A stretch of DNA of 62,893 nucleotides from contig SLIG01000060.1 in assembly GCA_007135755.1 (NCBI GenBank), forward strand, positions 1-62,893, given 5' to 3'. A program made the translations under genes and the position numbers. This DNA comes from Cyanobium sp. Its GTDB lineage: Bacteria > Cyanobacteriota > Cyanobacteriia > PCC-6307 > Cyanobiaceae. Below are positions 8,433 through 17,097 of the stretch, one piece after another; positions within the stretch are counted from its first letter, which is position 1, and every line of letters begins with the position of its first letter. The notes under the pieces were generated by a model that was given only the letters and a program-made list of their open reading frames with translations, was not told the DNA's origin and did not search any database.

Positions 8433-8490
8433 ATTGATCCACCTGAAGGATCCACCTGTCGATGGATCAATCAGTCGATGGGATCAATCA
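8433..8490. promoter_or_regulatory. Repeat cluster upstream of sigma-factor gene, candidate operators
   Basis: The 280-bp gap between the sigma gene and the CheB-CheR gene contains three elements. There are two direct copies of GATCCACCTG (8436-8445 and 8449-8458). There are two near-identical copies of TCGATGG(G)ATCAATCA (8459-8473 and 8475-8490). There is a 9-bp inverted repeat, ATTGATCCA (8433-8441) with TGGATCAAT (8463-8471). The cluster is 50-110 bp upstream of the sigma start, where operators would lie. No binding protein can be named. Confidence 0.55.
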
Positions 8491-8662
8491 ATTGCTGGAT
8501 GTCTGAATCGCTCTTCTCGTGCATGCACGTGAATGCAACTGGCTGTTGCTCAATCTGAAGATACGCGCTTCAGGCCACTGGCTGGGAATTGGAGAGCGTT
8601 CTCTGCACCTTCACGACAGCTCTGCACTTTTCAGAGAACCCACCCGTTGCATTCTGAGTTCT

Positions 8663-11600
8663 TCAGGGGTTGATCCCGCGGGGCGCGGCGGGGTCATGAA
8701 TGATCAAGGTGATCACGGCTCGAGCAGACGGTTGTGGCAGGGCCCTGATCTCGGCCTGGACTGGTTGGAGCGATCCCTGTGGGTCCTTGATCTGCAAGGT
8801 GCGGATGGCCGTGGGCCGGGATCCCGCCAGAGCCGCCCGGGCATCCGCGCTGAGCTCCTCCACGGCCTCCGGGGCGAACAGGGTGCTGCTCACCCCCACG
8901 ATCGACTCCTGATCGAAGCCCACCATGGCGCAGAACGCCTGGTTGGCCATCACCACCCGCAGCTGGGCGTCCAGCACGATCACGCCGAAGCTGCGGGCAG
9001 CAAAGACCGACTCGAACGTGGCGGAGAGCTCGCTGGCGCGATCCTCCAGCTCCTGCAACGCCGTGACATCAGCCAGGGTGCCCACCACGAACGGCTGGAT
9101 GCCCTCGCTCACCACCCTCGCCGTCTCGAGCACCCAGATCTGTCGGCCATCGCGTGTGCTGAGGCGATAACGAACTGTCCATTGCCCCAGTCCCTGGTTG
9201 CGGGCTGCCTTCACCCGCTCACGATCAGCCGGATCGATCGCCTCATCCAGCAGGGCTGGTCGATCGCAGAGTTCGATGGGCGACCATCCCGTCAACGACT
9301 GGATGCGCTTGCTGGCGTAGAGCAGATGCTGCATGGGCCGATCCCACTTCCAGACCGCCTGCTCGAGGGCGTCGGTGAGGCCGGCGAACTCATCCAGCGC
9401 GGCCTCGGCCGTTCGGCGCAGCTCCACCAGCTCGGATACATCCGTGAGGGTCACGATGGCGCCCCTTCGGCGCCCGTCGCGCTCGAGATAGGGCAGCACC
9501 TGCACTAGATAGGACACCTCCTCGCTGCCGGCTTCGAGGCTGCGGCGGGGCTCTCCGTTCAAGACGGCCTGAAGCGCTTCCCGCAGCCCCGGCAGCGGCA
9601 CCGTGGTGGGCACGGCCAGCAGGGGCTGGCCGATGTCGCCGTCCACCAGGCCGAACACCCGCACCGCCAGGGGTGAGAAGCGGCTGACCCGCAGCTGGGG
9701 ATCGACGATCACCATCCCCTGGCTGAGCGAGGTCTGGATGTTCTCCAGATCCACGTTGAGCTGTTCGAGTTCGTCGCTGCGGGCGCGCAGCTGGCCATTG
9801 AGGGTTCCAAGCTCGTCGTTGGTGGCCTGCAGCTCCTCGTTGGAGGCCTCCAGTTCCTCGTTGGACGACTGCAGCTCCTCCGATGAGGCCTGCAGTTCCT
9901 CCGACGACGCTTCCAGTTCCTCGTTGGCCTGCTCGAGTTCGGCCAGGGAGCGTCGCAGGGAGTCCTGGCTGGTGAGCAGCTCTCGCTCCAGCCGCTCGAT
10001 TTCCCGATCGAAGGCCGCATCCCTCGTCGTGGTGAGCGATTCGGAGGGCACGGCCGTCGCTGGTTCCTCCGGTGAGGCGAACGTGAGCACAGTGAAGGCA
10101 CGGTCGCCCACCTTGATCGAAAAGGCCTCCAGCCGCACCCACCGATCGTTGTCCGCCAGCTTGAGCGGTTGACTGCCGACGGCGAGGCCATCGGCCCGGG
10201 CCAGCAGGAACAGGGCGCGCGCCTCCGACTGCAGTTCGGGCAGCAGGAAGGCATGGGCCGCCGCGCTCATGCGTCCTTCGGGCAGGCGGCAGAACGGGGT
10301 CACATCGCCGATCACCTCCACCAGATCGTGGTTCTCATCGAGCACCAGGGCGGGCGGGCAGATGGCGCGGATCAGGCCTTCCAGCAAGGCCATGTGCTGC
10401 TCGGGCACGGTCTCACGCAACACCGCGATCCGGCTCGCCGGGGTGAACGGCAGGGGCTGCCGCGCCGGAGCTGTCGCCAGTGGAGAGCGCTGCCGGTTCG
10501 CCTCCTCCCGGGTGCGGTGGAAGAGGCGGTGCTCGGCATCGGCCACGGCGAAGCCCACGGTGCGGTGGCCCAGGGATTCCGAACTGCCCAGGAACAGCAG
10601 GCCCCCGGGCAGCAATCCGAACCGGAACAGGCTCAGCACCCGCTCCTGCATCGGCTGGGTGAAGTAAATCAGCGTGTTGCGGCAGGAGATCAGATCGAGG
10701 TTCGGGAAGGGGGGATCGGCACCCACGTCGTGGCGGGCAAACACGGCGCAGCTGCGCAGCACTTCGCAGATCTCCATCTCCTCGCCTCGCTCGATCACGA
10801 AACGGCGCCGCAGATCGGCGGGAATCCCCTGGGCGGCTGCGATCGGATAGATGGCGCGGCGGCCGATCATCAGGCTCGGCTCGTCGAGATCGGTGCCGAA
10901 GATCTTGAGATGGGTCGCGAGATCCGCCGGATGGCCCAGCACCTCGCTCACCACCATGGCGATCGAGTACACCTCCTTGCCCGTGGCACAACCCGGAACC
11001 CACACCCGCAGCCGTTCGCCGGAGTCGCGCTGCTCCACATAGGCGCGCAGCAGCTCCCGCAAGGCATCGAAGGCCTGGGGATCGCGGAAGAATTCGGTGA
11101 CGGTGACCAGGAGGTTCTGCACGAGCGCCTGGGCCTCCTCCGGCTCGGCCGACAGCAGGGGGAGATAGGCCTCAAGGCTGCTGACCTGGCGAATCGCCAT
11201 GCGGCGCTGCAGCTGGCGCCGGAGCGTCGTCGTCTTGTACTGGGAGAAATCGATGCCGGTGATGTGCCTGAGCTGGGCCGTCACCACATCGAGTCCAACG
11301 GGCTCGAAGCCCGGCAGGGTTCCGCCACTCCAGGGGCCACCGGCGGCGATCAGTTCCGCCAGGCGCTCGCCGATCGCCGCGGGATCCAGCACCAGGTCTG
11401 CCCCGCCCAGGCTGATGGCGGCACGGGGCATGGCGTCGAACTTGGCGCTCTCAGGCGACTGGGCCAGGGTGAGCCCGCCGGCGACTCTCACGGCCCGCAC
11501 CCCCTGGGCGCCATCGGCGCCAGTGCCCGAGAGCACCACGGCGACGCCCCTCTCGCCCCAGTGCTCGGCAATCGACTCGAACAGCAGATTGATCGAGGGG

Positions 11601-11980
11601 CTCGGCCCGAAGCGGGGGAGGGGATCGCTGAGCTTCAGCCGGTCCCCTTCCACAGCCACGTCATGGTTGGGAGGGGCGATGGCGATCACGTTGGGCAGGA
11701 GCGGCGCGCCATCACGGGCCGTGACCACCGTCAGGCTCGTGACATGGGCCAGGAGATCGACGATCAGACTGCGATGTTCGGGTGCGAGGTGCTGAGCCAC
11801 CACGTAGCTGACCCCGCCACCTGCCACCAGATGGGACGCCAGGTCCTGCAGCGCCTCCAGTCCTCCGGCTGAGGCGCCGATGCCCACCACGTGTTCGATC
11901 GCCCCGGGTTGAGGGTTGGCCGGTCCCGGAGCAACGGCCGGAAGGCTCGAACGTCGTCCCACGCCGGACCTCGCCGCCAT
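8663..11980 (-). CDS. CheB-CheR-PAS fusion protein (methylesterase/methyltransferase)
   Basis: About 1105 residues from the start MAARSGVG, preceded by AGGTG. CheB methylesterase domain (~30-215): triad Ser37 in GASAGG, His65 and Asp157 in GADGAQG. CheR methyltransferase (~225-500): VPGCATGKEVYSIA, where the first Glu of the usual GEE is Lys. Then comes a long coiled coil of EELQASSEELQSSNEEL type, followed by at least two PAS domains. It lacks a C-terminal histidine kinase or GGDEF domain. No receptor or flagellar genes are nearby, so it more likely serves a stress or gene-regulation pathway than swimming. It is divergent from the AraC gene. Confidence 0.88.
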   Translation of the reverse strand: MAARSGVGRRSSLPAVAPGPANPQPGAIEHVVGIGASAGGLEALQDLASHLVAGGGVSYVVAQHLAPEHRSLIVDLLAHVTSLTVVTARDGAPLLPNVIAIAPPNHDVAVEGDRLKLSDPLPRFGPSPSINLLFESIAEHWGERGVAVVLSGTGADGAQGVRAVRVAGGLTLAQSPESAKFDAMPRAAISLGGADLVLDPAAIGERLAELIAAGGPWSGGTLPGFEPVGLDVVTAQLRHITGIDFSQYKTTTLRRQLQRRMAIRQVSSLEAYLPLLSAEPEEAQALVQNLLVTVTEFFRDPQAFDALRELLRAYVEQRDSGERLRVWVPGCATGKEVYSIAMVVSEVLGHPADLATHLKIFGTDLDEPSLMIGRRAIYPIAAAQGIPADLRRRFVIERGEEMEICEVLRSCAVFARHDVGADPPFPNLDLISCRNTLIYFTQPMQERVLSLFRFGLLPGGLLFLGSSESLGHRTVGFAVADAEHRLFHRTREEANRQRSPLATAPARQPLPFTPASRIAVLRETVPEQHMALLEGLIRAICPPALVLDENHDLVEVIGDVTPFCRLPEGRMSAAAHAFLLPELQSEARALFLLARADGLAVGSQPLKLADNDRWVRLEAFSIKVGDRAFTVLTFASPEEPATAVPSESLTTTRDAAFDREIERLERELLTSQDSLRRSLAELEQANEELEASSEELQASSEELQSSNEELEASNEELQATNDELGTLNGQLRARSDELEQLNVDLENIQTSLSQGMVIVDPQLRVSRFSPLAVRVFGLVDGDIGQPLLAVPTTVPLPGLREALQAVLNGEPRRSLEAGSEEVSYLVQVLPYLERDGRRRGAIVTLTDVSELVELRRTAEAALDEFAGLTDALEQAVWKWDRPMQHLLYASKRIQSLTGWSPIELCDRPALLDEAIDPADRERVKAARNQGLGQWTVRYRLSTRDGRQIWVLETARVVSEGIQPFVVGTLADVTALQELEDRASELSATFESVFAARSFGVIVLDAQLRVVMANQAFCAMVGFDQESIVGVSSTLFAPEAVEELSADARAALAGSRPTAIRTLQIKDPQGSLQPVQAEIRALPQPSARAVITLIIHDPAAPRGINP

Positions 11981-12007
11981 TGCGCACCTGCAAGCTAAGC
12001 GTCCGGC

Positions 12008-12080
12008 CCCAGGGTGAGTCGGCAACCCTGGGCAGACGCCACCGTTGAATCGCACTAAAATGCCCCGATGGATCCACCTG
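12008..12080. promoter_or_regulatory. Divergent control region of the CheB-CheR and AraC genes
   Basis: Between the divergent starts (11980 and 12136) lie an 8-bp inverted repeat with 9-nt spacer, CCCAGGGT (12008-12015) with ACCCTGGG (12025-12032), and one copy of GATCCACCTG (12071-12080). That 10-mer occurs twice upstream of the sigma gene. It also occurs once inside a coding region on the reverse strand at 39338-39347, so it is not strictly intergenic. Confidence 0.45.
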
Positions 12081-12135
12081 GCGTGGAGACACTTGCCTGG
12101 ACACCGCAGCAACAGCAGCAACCGGTGAACGCAAT

Positions 12136-13197
12136 GTGACCAACCCAGGAGAGAGCTACGAACAGCATCCGGAAGCGGCCGGCTTGGAGAATCCCTTCAA
12201 GCGCAGACTGATCCTGCTCGAGGACCTGGAGAGCAGCGACCGGTTGCTGCGGCAGGTTCTGCCGGTGCGCGAACTGCGCAGCGCCAGGCCCGATTCGCCC
12301 TGGTGGCACTACGGCGGTTGCATCGAGCTGGGAAGCATCCAGGTGGCGGCAGGAATCCATCCGCCCCTGCAGATGCTGGCCGGAGAACGTCCCGAGCTCA
12401 CCGTTCTGCTCGGCTACGGCGGCGAGCAGCAGGTGCACCAGGCCTCGCAGCACTGGTGCTGTCCGCCGGATGGCTGCCTGATCCTCTCCGGTGAGGCCTA
12501 TGCCTCGGAATCCACCCTGCTGAGCGCCCTGGCCTTTGAGCTCTCGTTGGAACGGGTGCTGAGCACCGCCACAACGATGGCGGGACTGGGCCACAAGCCC
12601 TCCCACTGGAAGGAGGAACTCCAGCACAGCCATGGCTGGTGCCTCTCGGGGGAAGCCGTGGAGGTGCCGCTGCAGACGCTGCTGCGCCAGGAGCTGGGCA
12701 AGGCCGACCAGCTGCTGGGGCACAGCCAGGCCCTGGTGGATCGCCTGCAGCTCGATGATCAGATCTACCGGCTGATCGCGGCGCTGGTGCTGCCGGACCT
12801 TCGCCTGGAGACCCCGCTTGATCGGTTGACGCAGAAGGATCAGCAGGGACGGGATGCCTTCGATGAGCTGATCGACTACATCAAGATCAATCTCTCCCAG
12901 CCACTCAATCTCACCATGCTGGAGAACCAGAGCCACTATTCGCGTCGGGCGCTGCAGTATGCCTTCCGCGAACGGCTCGGCTGTACGGCTACCCAGTGGA
13001 TCCGCAACCAGCGGCTCGATCTGGCCCGGCGACGTCTCCAGAATCCTGTTCCGGGCGACTCAGTGGCGGGTATCGCCACGCTCTGCGGCTATCGCTCCCT
13101 GAGCCTGTTCGGCGTTGACTTTCAACAACGCTTTCATGTCAAGCCATCCCAGTTGCTGCGGGAGGCGCGTGCGTCGCAGCCCTCCACCAGCAGCTGA
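12136..13197 (+). CDS. AraC-family transcriptional regulator
   Basis: A 353-residue regulator. The N-terminal ~230 residues are a sensor domain of the kind seen in cyanobacterial AraC proteins. The last ~100 residues hold two helix-turn-helices: LTMLENQSHYSRRALQYAFRERLG and the signature GYRSLSLFGVDFQQRFHVKPSQLLR. The start is GTG; the nearby ATG at 12134 is out of frame. It is transcribed away from the CheB-CheR fusion across a 155-bp region holding an inverted repeat, so it may control itself and that gene. Effector unknown. Confidence 0.88.
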   Translation: MTNPGESYEQHPEAAGLENPFKRRLILLEDLESSDRLLRQVLPVRELRSARPDSPWWHYGGCIELGSIQVAAGIHPPLQMLAGERPELTVLLGYGGEQQVHQASQHWCCPPDGCLILSGEAYASESTLLSALAFELSLERVLSTATTMAGLGHKPSHWKEELQHSHGWCLSGEAVEVPLQTLLRQELGKADQLLGHSQALVDRLQLDDQIYRLIAALVLPDLRLETPLDRLTQKDQQGRDAFDELIDYIKINLSQPLNLTMLENQSHYSRRALQYAFRERLGCTATQWIRNQRLDLARRRLQNPVPGDSVAGIATLCGYRSLSLFGVDFQQRFHVKPSQLLREARASQPSTSS

Positions 13198-13306
13198 TGC
13201 ACACGCGCCATGAAGCTCTGTGTACAGGGCAACTCAGATCCCGGCAGCTGAACAGAGTTCGGATCAGTCCTCATCAGTGATCCGTGTGAATGACAGGTTC
13301 CGGGTG

Positions 13307-13486
13307 ATGCAGCGCCAGCCCCAGCGCATTTCGATCACCATCAGCTTCCAGGTGCATGAGGTTCTGCTGAAGCGATCGGAGCAGGAAGGCCGTTCGATGT
13401 CGAACCTCTGCGCGTTCCTGCTCGAGGACGCTCTGCTGCATGAGGCGGCTCCCGCCGACGCCGCAACCAGGTGCAACAGCCGTTGA
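13307..13486 (+). CDS. Small ribbon-helix-helix (CopG-like) protein
   Basis: A 59-residue protein from the ATG at 13307; in-frame GTG starts further upstream would add up to 29 residues. The core RISITISFQVHEVLLKRSEQEGRS followed by SNLCAFLLEDAL has the beta strand plus two helices of ribbon-helix-helix proteins. Such proteins bind DNA as dimers and often act as small repressors or antitoxins. No toxin-like partner gene is adjacent. It follows the AraC gene by 109 bp on the same strand. Confidence 0.6.
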   Translation: MQRQPQRISITISFQVHEVLLKRSEQEGRSMSNLCAFLLEDALLHEAAPADAATRCNSR

Positions 13487-13732
13487 TTCCCAGGAACGGC
13501 CAGACCTGACCACCAGAGGCCCAACCGGTCACCCCTTCTGCGGGCCACTGCAGGGGGTAGTGCCTTCCTTACGCGGCGTGCGTGAGGGATGGGCAGCGAG
13601 GACATCTGGTGAGGTGCTGCTTGCAGTGAGTTTTCAGGAGCAGATAATGTGGACGGCTGCAGTATGTAGTGCAAGCAGCCGTGCACTGACAGTCAATGTG
13701 GCCCACTCAAATCACTTCGTGCGCCTAGAAGT

Positions 13733-14443
13733 ATGAGCGAGCTCACGATTCTTATTGTTGCTTCGTGGTTTGCTGGTCTGGCAGCGTTCGTTGGCGGCGG
13801 TATTGCTTGGGCCACGAACGGCGCAAACACAGCTGCGAAGCGTGAGGTCACGCACGGCATCATCGCCTTCGGCGGTGGAATTCTGATTGCAGCGGTGGCG
13901 TTTGCACTGCTACCCAAGGCAATGATCGTTCTTGGCCCGGCAAGTCTAGGCGCCGCATTCTGTGCAGGCGGGCTATTTTTCTGCATCCTAGACGCGCGTC
14001 TGGGTAGAAGAGGTGACACGAAGGCTCAGTTCATGGCCATGCTCATTGACTTTCTGCCCGAAGCGCTGGCTCTTGGTGCGGTTTTTGGGCAGGATCATCA
14101 ATTGGGTGTGCTGCTGGCCGCATTTATTGCGGCTCAGAATCTGCCTGAGGGGTTTAACGCTTTCCGGGAAATGACGAGCGTCGGCATCAGATCTCGTGTG
14201 GCTGTCTTGACCCTGCTGGCAATCAGCCTGCTTGGCCCTGTTGCCGCATGCACGGGTTACTTCTTCCTTCGGAATCAGGTAAAGCTGACAGCAGCTATAA
14301 TGGCCTTTGCTGGAGGCGGTATCATGTATCTCATCTTTCAAGATATTGCTCCACAATCTAAAATCAGAAAACACTGGATTCCAGCGCTAGGCGGAGTTCT
14401 GGGTTTCGCGGTTGGGATGATCGGAAAACAGCTGGTCTACTGA
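13733..14443 (+). CDS. ZIP-like metal permease
   Basis: A 236-residue membrane protein with about 7-8 hydrophobic segments. Two helices carry the paired ZIP-type motifs IDFLPEALALG and AAQNLPEGFNAF. In classical ZIP transporters the second motif is HNxPEG; here the His is Gln, so metal preference may differ. The ATG lacks a clear ribosome-binding site. Codon use includes ATA, CTA and AGA and the region is visibly less GC-rich than its neighbours, which points to horizontal acquisition. Isolated gene; the substrate is probably a divalent metal. Confidence 0.7.
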   Translation: MSELTILIVASWFAGLAAFVGGGIAWATNGANTAAKREVTHGIIAFGGGILIAAVAFALLPKAMIVLGPASLGAAFCAGGLFFCILDARLGRRGDTKAQFMAMLIDFLPEALALGAVFGQDHQLGVLLAAFIAAQNLPEGFNAFREMTSVGIRSRVAVLTLLAISLLGPVAACTGYFFLRNQVKLTAAIMAFAGGGIMYLIFQDIAPQSKIRKHWIPALGGVLGFAVGMIGKQLVY

Positions 14444-14707
14444 TGGCAAGCGGAAGGAAAGCGAACGTGCACCGAGGCGATGCTTTGGCCAGGAGTGGTT
14501 CGCCCGAAGGCCCGGCGTGTCCCGCACAGAAAGCTGAGCCAGACACCGACGGAATAATGAGCTCTGGCGCTACCGCAGCAGCCTTAGCCATCCCTGGGCC
14601 ATCACGGAGCCGGCATCGGGCAGGCTGGTGAGAGTTGCCAGGGGGTAACGGCTGTAGCGAAAGACTTCAACGTTCGGACTGAGCCTGCCGCTGCTGCGCC
14701 GCTGGCT

Positions 14708-15487
14708 TCAGTTGCGGAAGAAGAGCAGATCGAGCAGTTGACCAGGGCTGAACGACGAGGTCGATGAGCCTGGGGTCGGTTCGACCGCACCGGCCAGGGG
14801 CCGCATGCGGCTGTGCTCGCGGGTTGCGACCATCAACATGGTGCCCCAGCGGAACACACCGGTGTAGCCATGATCAACCAACTCAACCGGCCAGGTGCCT
14901 GTGGCGTCTTCGAGCTGAAGAGAACCATCCCCGCTGCGGCGGAACTGGTAGCGGCGTCCATCGGGAAGGATCACCGCGTAGCGTTGCAGTGTGCCTTCGC
15001 GACTGACGACCCGGATTTCACAGGGTCCGTCATAGATGCCACGCCCTTGCTGGTTCAGGCTGCAGCGTGCGTCCTGCCGTTCGTTGTCGGCATTGTCGAC
15101 TGTGGTGGAACCGAACAGCTGCTGGGTGAGGGTCGTATTCGTGGTCCGCTTCTGTGAGCCATCGCTCCAACACGTCTGCTGCGGAACACTGCAGAGTGTG
15201 CCGTTGCTGAGCTGGAATTCCGAAGGCCTGGGCCTACCGCTCTGCTCGGCGGAAAGCCTCTGGCCAGCGGTGTCACCCAGGTAACGCTGTGTCAGGGAGA
15301 TCGAGGCACCTTGGTTGTCGAAGCAACGCTGGGCGTTTCGATCGCAGAGCACCCCGGGGGAGGGGTTGCTGATGGGGTTGCTGATGGGGCTGGTGAACCA
15401 CTGGGCCTGGACAGGGGCGTTGAGCAGGGATGCGCCTGCGAGCAGCAGGGCGACAGAGAAGGGAGTGGCAGGTGATCGGGCCATCAT
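14708..15487 (-). CDS. Secreted YcgJ-like (Fels-1 prophage protein-like) repeat protein
   Basis: A 259-residue protein with a signal peptide ending near VQAQW (residue ~29). Two Cys-containing repeats follow: PSPGVLCDRNAQRCF then LTQRYLGDTA (~43-80), and SNGTLCSVPQQTCW then LTQQLFG (~94-127). This is the pattern of the small YcgJ / Fels-1 family, here duplicated in one protein. The rest (~140-259) is beta-rich with another Cys pair (RCSLNQ, GPCEI). Probably periplasmic or surface-exposed; function unknown. Confidence 0.65.
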   Translation of the reverse strand: MMARSPATPFSVALLLAGASLLNAPVQAQWFTSPISNPISNPSPGVLCDRNAQRCFDNQGASISLTQRYLGDTAGQRLSAEQSGRPRPSEFQLSNGTLCSVPQQTCWSDGSQKRTTNTTLTQQLFGSTTVDNADNERQDARCSLNQQGRGIYDGPCEIRVVSREGTLQRYAVILPDGRRYQFRRSGDGSLQLEDATGTWPVELVDHGYTGVFRWGTMLMVATREHSRMRPLAGAVEPTPGSSTSSFSPGQLLDLLFFRN

Positions 15488-15813
15488 GTGTGGACTTCAG
15501 TTCTGATCAAACCCTAGGCATCGTTCGCGCGTTGGGCTGATCAGAGCCTGCTCCAACGGATCAGCTGGGCCTATGGCCCTGGTCTCTCAACGTACCGCGA
15601 GACATCGCCAGTTCATAACTCGATACACTCTCCTGTCGCCCTATGGGCACTGAGGCGGACAGTCGCCGAGAGGCCCGATTCCTCCTCAAGATGGAGCCCC
15701 GAAGACTCGAAACGAACCAACGCAGGTAGAGAAGAAGGTAGAGCCGACAGAGCAGTTGTTCGAGCCTTCAGCCCGGCAACCCTGCACGGTGCATTCCCTT
15801 TGCCAAGCAAACC
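15488..15813. other. 326-bp intergenic region between divergent genes
   Basis: It lies between the YcgJ-like and CsbD genes and presumably holds both promoters. The only structure I see is AGGTAGAG occurring twice (15724-15731 and 15736-15743). No open frame here looks protein-like. Confidence 0.5.
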
Positions 15814-16035
15814 ATGTCCAATCGAACCGACGCCAAGGCCAAAGAGGCCGAAGGCAAGCTGGAATCGGCCTACGGTGAGCTGACCGACGACACGGGCCAC
15901 AAGATCAAAGGAAAGGCAAAACAAGCGCAAGCTTCCGCCATGAATGTCGTCGAAGACGTGAAAGAGGCGGCTCGTTCTGCCAGCAGAAAGGTACGCGATA
16001 CCAAGGAGCGTGATACCAAGGATAAAGCTAACTGA
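15814..16035 (+). CDS. CsbD-family stress protein
   Basis: A 73-residue, highly charged cytosolic protein. DAKAKEAEGKLESAYGELTDDTGHKIKGKAKQ (positions 5-36) is the CsbD motif, followed by a Lys/Arg/Asp-rich tail (VRDTKERDTKDKAN). CsbD proteins are typically induced by general stress and have no known enzymatic role. The 48-residue membrane peptide gene begins 30 bp downstream, so the two are probably co-transcribed. It is paralogous to the exported CsbD protein at 5356-5649. Confidence 0.85.
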   Translation: MSNRTDAKAKEAEGKLESAYGELTDDTGHKIKGKAKQAQASAMNVVEDVKEAARSASRKVRDTKERDTKDKAN

Positions 16036-16065
16036 CCTAACCATTCCCTCTGAGGGGAAAGAACA

Positions 16066-16212
16066 ATGCTGGAAACGCTTGCGGTTCTACTGATCGTTCT
16101 GTGGCTTCTTGGCGTTCTCACCTCCTACACGCTGGGAGGTCTGATCCATCTGCTGCTCATCATTGCCCTGGTTGCGATCGTGCTGAGACTGATCAGCGGG
16201 CGTACCGTCTGA
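16066..16212 (+). CDS. Small Lmo0937-like membrane protein
   Basis: A 48-residue protein beginning MLETLAVLLIVLWLLG and ending RLISGRTV, with two hydrophobic helices split by TSYTLGGLIH. This fits the small Lmo0937-type membrane proteins often found beside CsbD or other general-stress genes. A strong ribosome-binding site (GAGGGGAAAG) precedes the ATG. The frame overlaps the 5' extension of the next open frame, whose true start is downstream. Function unknown; probably a membrane-stress peptide. Confidence 0.75.
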   Translation: MLETLAVLLIVLWLLGVLTSYTLGGLIHLLLIIALVAIVLRLISGRTV

Positions 16213-16304
16213 TCCGGCATCCTGCGCGGTCCATGCCTTCCCCACTTAAGGATCCAACCAAGACCGGCCAAGGGGTTGCTCTTGGAGTACATGAACACCA
16301 AGAG

Positions 16305-16856
16305 ATGATTAACGCTATGTGGTTGCTTTTTATGTCTTCGGCTTTTGCTGGCCTGCGGCGAGCTCGTCATTCTCTCGCCATTTCCATGGCCGGGATCATG
16401 GCCGTCGGGCTGCTTGTTTTCACCCCGCTCTTTGCTCCTTTTGCGGCTTCGGCGGCTGAGACGACAGGGAATTGGTTTCTTGACGACGGTTCAGGGCATA
16501 CGTTGGGGGCGATGCTCTTTGAGCGCTCTGATGTCAATACTCCCTCGGGTCTGCGACTGAGGCTGAATGCCGAGTCTTCCCCTCTCAGGTTGGATCACGC
16601 TCGGCCCCTGGTGCTGACTGATGAGAATCAACAGACCTGGAGTCTCGCCAATCGCAGCGAGGAACTGCTGATCAATGACGATGGCGCGATCCCTCCAGCG
16701 TCCGCTCAGTACGACGCAGGGTGCCTCAATCCGATCCCCGACGACGGAGTCACGATGCAGATCATGGTGCCGAGTTCAGCGGGTGACTTGAGCTTTGATC
16801 TCGAACCCGGCCAGGTTCAAACGCTCCATTCCCTGACGGCAGCGTGCGCGGGCTAG
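16305..16856 (+). CDS. DUF3122-like exported protein (paralogue 1)
   Basis: About 183 residues if started at MINAMWLL (16305); a start at 16317 is also possible. A long signal peptide ends near ASAAE. The mature domain matches the cyanobacterial DUF3122 pattern: WFLDDGSGHTLGAMLFE, RLDHARPLVLTDENQQTW, SLANRSEE, and a closing FDLEPGQVQTLHSL. The 162-residue protein at 18371-18859 is clearly paralogous (SLPNRSEE, IDLTPEQTEALHDL) and lies on the opposite strand. Likely thylakoid-lumen or periplasmic; function unknown. Confidence 0.7.
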   Translation: MINAMWLLFMSSAFAGLRRARHSLAISMAGIMAVGLLVFTPLFAPFAASAAETTGNWFLDDGSGHTLGAMLFERSDVNTPSGLRLRLNAESSPLRLDHARPLVLTDENQQTWSLANRSEELLINDDGAIPPASAQYDAGCLNPIPDDGVTMQIMVPSSAGDLSFDLEPGQVQTLHSLTAACAG

Positions 16857-16912
16857 TTCTTGGGCCAGCTGTCCTCCCGTTGGGCATCGCGCTGGGTTAC
16901 CAGTGGACAAAG

Positions 16913-16947
16913 ACTGCCGGTGTTCACACCGACAGTGATTTCTTTCA
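16913..16947 (+). terminator. Possible terminator after DUF3122 gene
   Basis: A 10-position stem with one mismatch (ACTGCCGGTG / CACCGACAGT) and a TTCA loop spans 16913-16936. A T-rich stretch, GATTTCTTTC, follows. It is 57 bp after the DUF3122 stop. Confidence 0.4.
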
Positions 16948-17097
16948 AGATCGAAGCTCACAATCATCTGGAGGGACTGTGCTTTCATTCGTGATTCTCA
17001 ACGTCTAGCCTTTAGGTAAAGATCCTGCGCGGTCGGCGCGGATTGGTTGGCACTCTCTCGGCGGTTTTGCCACGGTGAACACATTGCTTGATGTCCC

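Noticed and set aside
14444..14707. Short frame after the ZIP gene, and a 38-codon in-frame continuation after the YcgJ-like stop (EVFRYSRYPLATLTSL)
   Set aside because: Neither has a convincing start or recognisable domain. Runs of this length are expected by chance in GC-rich DNA, though a decayed gene end is possible.
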